A stretch of DNA of 23,826 bases from JANRKG01 sp033763635 (lineage in GTDB: Bacteria; Cyanobacteriota; Cyanobacteriia; GCF-001939115). This document shows, in pieces, positions 22,199 to 23,826 of this stretch (position 1 is its first letter; each line of letters starts with the position of its first letter). The notes beneath the pieces were generated by a model. That model was given only the letters and a program-made list of their open reading frames with translations, had not been told where the DNA came from and searched no databases. Made by a program: the position numbers and the translations under genes. The stretch lies in NCBI GenBank assembly GCA_033763635.1, contig JANRKG010000498.1, positions 1 to 23,826 of the forward strand. Direction: 5' to 3'.

Positions 22199-22230
22199 CT
22201 GAAAGGATGCGAAATTTCGCATCCTTTCAG
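22199..22230. terminator. 32-bp perfect palindrome after the ABC exporter
   Basis: CTGAAAGGATGCGAAA (22199-22214) is followed with no spacer by its exact reverse complement (22215-22230). On RNA it would form a stem of about 14 pairs with an AAUU tetraloop. It starts 12 bases past the ABC gene's stop codon, a terminator-like place, with a short CUUU in the 3' arm but no long U-tract after it. A protein-binding site is an alternative. Confidence 0.55.
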
Positions 22231-22242
22231 ACAAATTCAGGA

Positions 22243-23826
22243 TTACACCAACAATTCCCCTGTTTCTTGCAGGGAATGGAGCCGTCGGTAAATTCCTTCC
22301 TGTTGTAGCAGTTGGGCATGGCTTCCCACTTCAGAGATGCAACCCTTGTCCAACACCACGATTTGATCTGCTTCCCGCACGGTACTCAGGCGGTGGGCGA
22401 TGATGATCAGGGTCCGGGTGCCAAACAAGTTACGCATCGCAAGTTGGATTTCCCGCTCCGATTCGTAGTCCAGGCTGGATGTTGCCTCGTCAAACACCAG
22501 CACATCCGGGTTCACTAGCAGGGCACGGGCGATGCCGAGCCGTTGCCGCTGGCCACCGGAAAGGCGTAATCCCCGTTCTCCCACGATCGTCTGATAGCCT
22601 CTGGGAAACTGCCGGATGAACTCATCGGTCCTCGCAATGCGACAGGCTTCTTCTACTTGCTCAAAGCTGGCTTCCGGGTTGCCGTAGGTCAGGTTCTCCA
22701 GCAGAGTTCCGTTGAACACATCCACTTCCTGGTGAACGATCGCCAACCGTCGCCGATAGCGGGTGATATCCAGCGTCCGAATCTCTTCACCATCCATCAG
22801 AATTTGGCCCTGATTTGGCTCAAAGTAGCGGAATAGCAACTTCACGAGTGTTGACTTACCGGACCCCGAACGACCCACCAGTGCGACCGTTTGGCAGGGG
22901 TGAATCAGGAGATTGATGTCTTTAAGTACCGGGCGATCGGGGTCATAGCCGAAGGTGAGGTTTGCGAACTCCACCTTCCCGGTGAATCGGTAGGGTTTTG
23001 GCGCAGAACCTACTTCCACTAGATTTCCAGCATCCGCACCGATCGGGCGTTGCATGAATTCATGGAAGCGCATCATCGACGCATACCGACGGGCAAACAC
23101 TTCTGCCAGGTTACTGATCGGTTCCAGTTCGGAGTAAGCCATGCTGGAAACGGTCAGGGTGGTGATGAAATGCCCTAACGAGATACGACCCTGCACGGTG
23201 GCAAACAAGGTAGAAGCCAGGACGGTAAATACACAGGTCTGGACGATCGTCCGGTGCCAGGTATTCAGTTGCACGTACCCCATGTGAATTCGGTAGTTCA
23301 GAACTTTGAACTCTCGATTCCAGCGCTGTTGGTGACGGGCGAGTTCTGAGGATTCCCTGGCAAAAGCTTTCACCGTTTTGATGTTGGTGACGACTTCCGC
23401 AGTACGGCTTTCCGTTTCCTCTGCGTATCGGTCCAGCATTTCCTCTTCATCCGTCAGATCCTTCAGGTTCTTCAAACTGAAAGCAAGGATAAAGACGAAG
23501 GAAGTCAGAAACAGTACCGCGATCCACCATTCAATCAGCCAAATCACGACAAAAATGCCGAGGACGCGAAAGATCTTGGGAAACAATTGTCCGGTGATTT
23601 CGGGATAGGTCCAGGTGTGGTTCGATAATCCCCGTGCAATCCGTCCGGCAATCCGCCCCGCATTGTTTTCGTCATAGAACTCTAACGGCAGGGTGAGAAT
23701 TTTTTCAAGGGATTTGCGCTGGTAGTCCCGACGGGCACGGAAAGCCGTATCCCAGTGGAACCAGTGCCCAATCCAGGGTTGGATCGGGGCACGAACCACC
23801 GTCACGATGAAGATCAGGCTGACCAG
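22243..23826 (-). CDS. ABC exporter, fused membrane and ATPase domains (5' end outside window)
   Basis: The reading frame is open to the window edge (527 codons plus stop), so the N-terminus is missing; the first methionine-type codon at 23805 is a GTG inside the membrane domain, not the start. The visible part begins in the type IV exporter membrane domain (FRARRDYQRKSLEKILTLPL, EFYDENNAGRIAGRI) and ends with a complete nucleotide-binding domain: Walker A GRSGSGKST (near 22850-22876), Q-loop IVHQEVDVF, signature LSGGQRQR (near 22540-22563), Walker B VLVFDEATSSLD (near 22470-22505) and H-loop IIAHRLST. All catalytic residues are intact. Lipid, peptide or glycan export is possible; the substrate is not readable. 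A palindrome follows the stop. Confidence 0.93.
   Translation of the reverse strand: MVSLIFIVTVVRAPIQPWIGHWFHWDTAFRARRDYQRKSLEKILTLPLEFYDENNAGRIAGRIARGLSNHTWTYPEITGQLFPKIFRVLGIFVVIWLIEWWIAVLFLTSFVFILAFSLKNLKDLTDEEEMLDRYAEETESRTAEVVTNIKTVKAFARESSELARHQQRWNREFKVLNYRIHMGYVQLNTWHRTIVQTCVFTVLASTLFATVQGRISLGHFITTLTVSSMAYSELEPISNLAEVFARRYASMMRFHEFMQRPIGADAGNLVEVGSAPKPYRFTGKVEFANLTFGYDPDRPVLKDINLLIHPCQTVALVGRSGSGKSTLVKLLFRYFEPNQGQILMDGEEIRTLDITRYRRRLAIVHQEVDVFNGTLLENLTYGNPEASFEQVEEACRIARTDEFIRQFPRGYQTIVGERGLRLSGGQRQRLGIARALLVNPDVLVFDEATSSLDYESEREIQLAMRNLFGTRTLIIIAHRLSTVREADQIVVLDKGCISEVGSHAQLLQQEGIYRRLHSLQETGELLV

Overview
The window is from a cyanobacterial chromosome. The evidence is a phycobilisome core-membrane linker (apcE), a plant-type phytoene desaturase next to phytoene synthase, the NDH-1 subunit NdhS, an ATP synthase operon encoding both b and b', and repeated GCGATCGC (HIP1) octamers. 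Four linker repeats in ApcE suggest a pentacylindrical phycobilisome core, as known from Nostoc-type and other mostly filamentous strains. The sequence does not identify a species.

Layout. (1) 9-6635, minus strand: ATP synthase cluster in the order atp1, a, c, b', b, delta, alpha, gamma; beta and epsilon are absent, as is usual where they form a separate operon. The spacers and the subunit a N-terminus contain many short tandem duplications and stem-loops. (2) 6724-7920, minus: a SAM-dependent methyltransferase with a C-terminal extension, upstream of and co-oriented with the atp cluster. (3) 7921-11812: a 410-base leader, apcE on plus, and a strong intrinsic terminator, so apcE appears monocistronic. 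(4) 11914-15606: a Uma2-family protein on plus converging on, and overlapping by 101 bp, a two-gene minus-strand unit of large membrane proteins (DUF2079, then a GT39-like glycosyltransferase). (5) 15786-18702, plus: promoter, phytoene desaturase, phytoene synthase, and a small conserved-looking protein of unknown function. (6) 18796-23826, minus: a CPA2 cation/proton antiporter fused to two universal-stress domains, a HAS-barrel protein, NdhS, and the 3' part of an ABC exporter that runs off the window.

Functionally this is mostly photosynthetic and bioenergetic housekeeping: ATP synthesis, light-harvesting core assembly, the first two carotenoid steps, cyclic electron flow and ion homeostasis. 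I found no CRISPR array, transposase, prophage, tRNA, rRNA or recognisable new defence system. The less ordinary material is in non-coding architecture: the duplicated Shine-Dalgarno unit before b', paired stem-loops bracketing the c-subunit gene, a pentapeptide-coding repeat in subunit a, an operator-like inverted repeat before the antiporter, and a 32-bp perfect palindrome after the ABC exporter.
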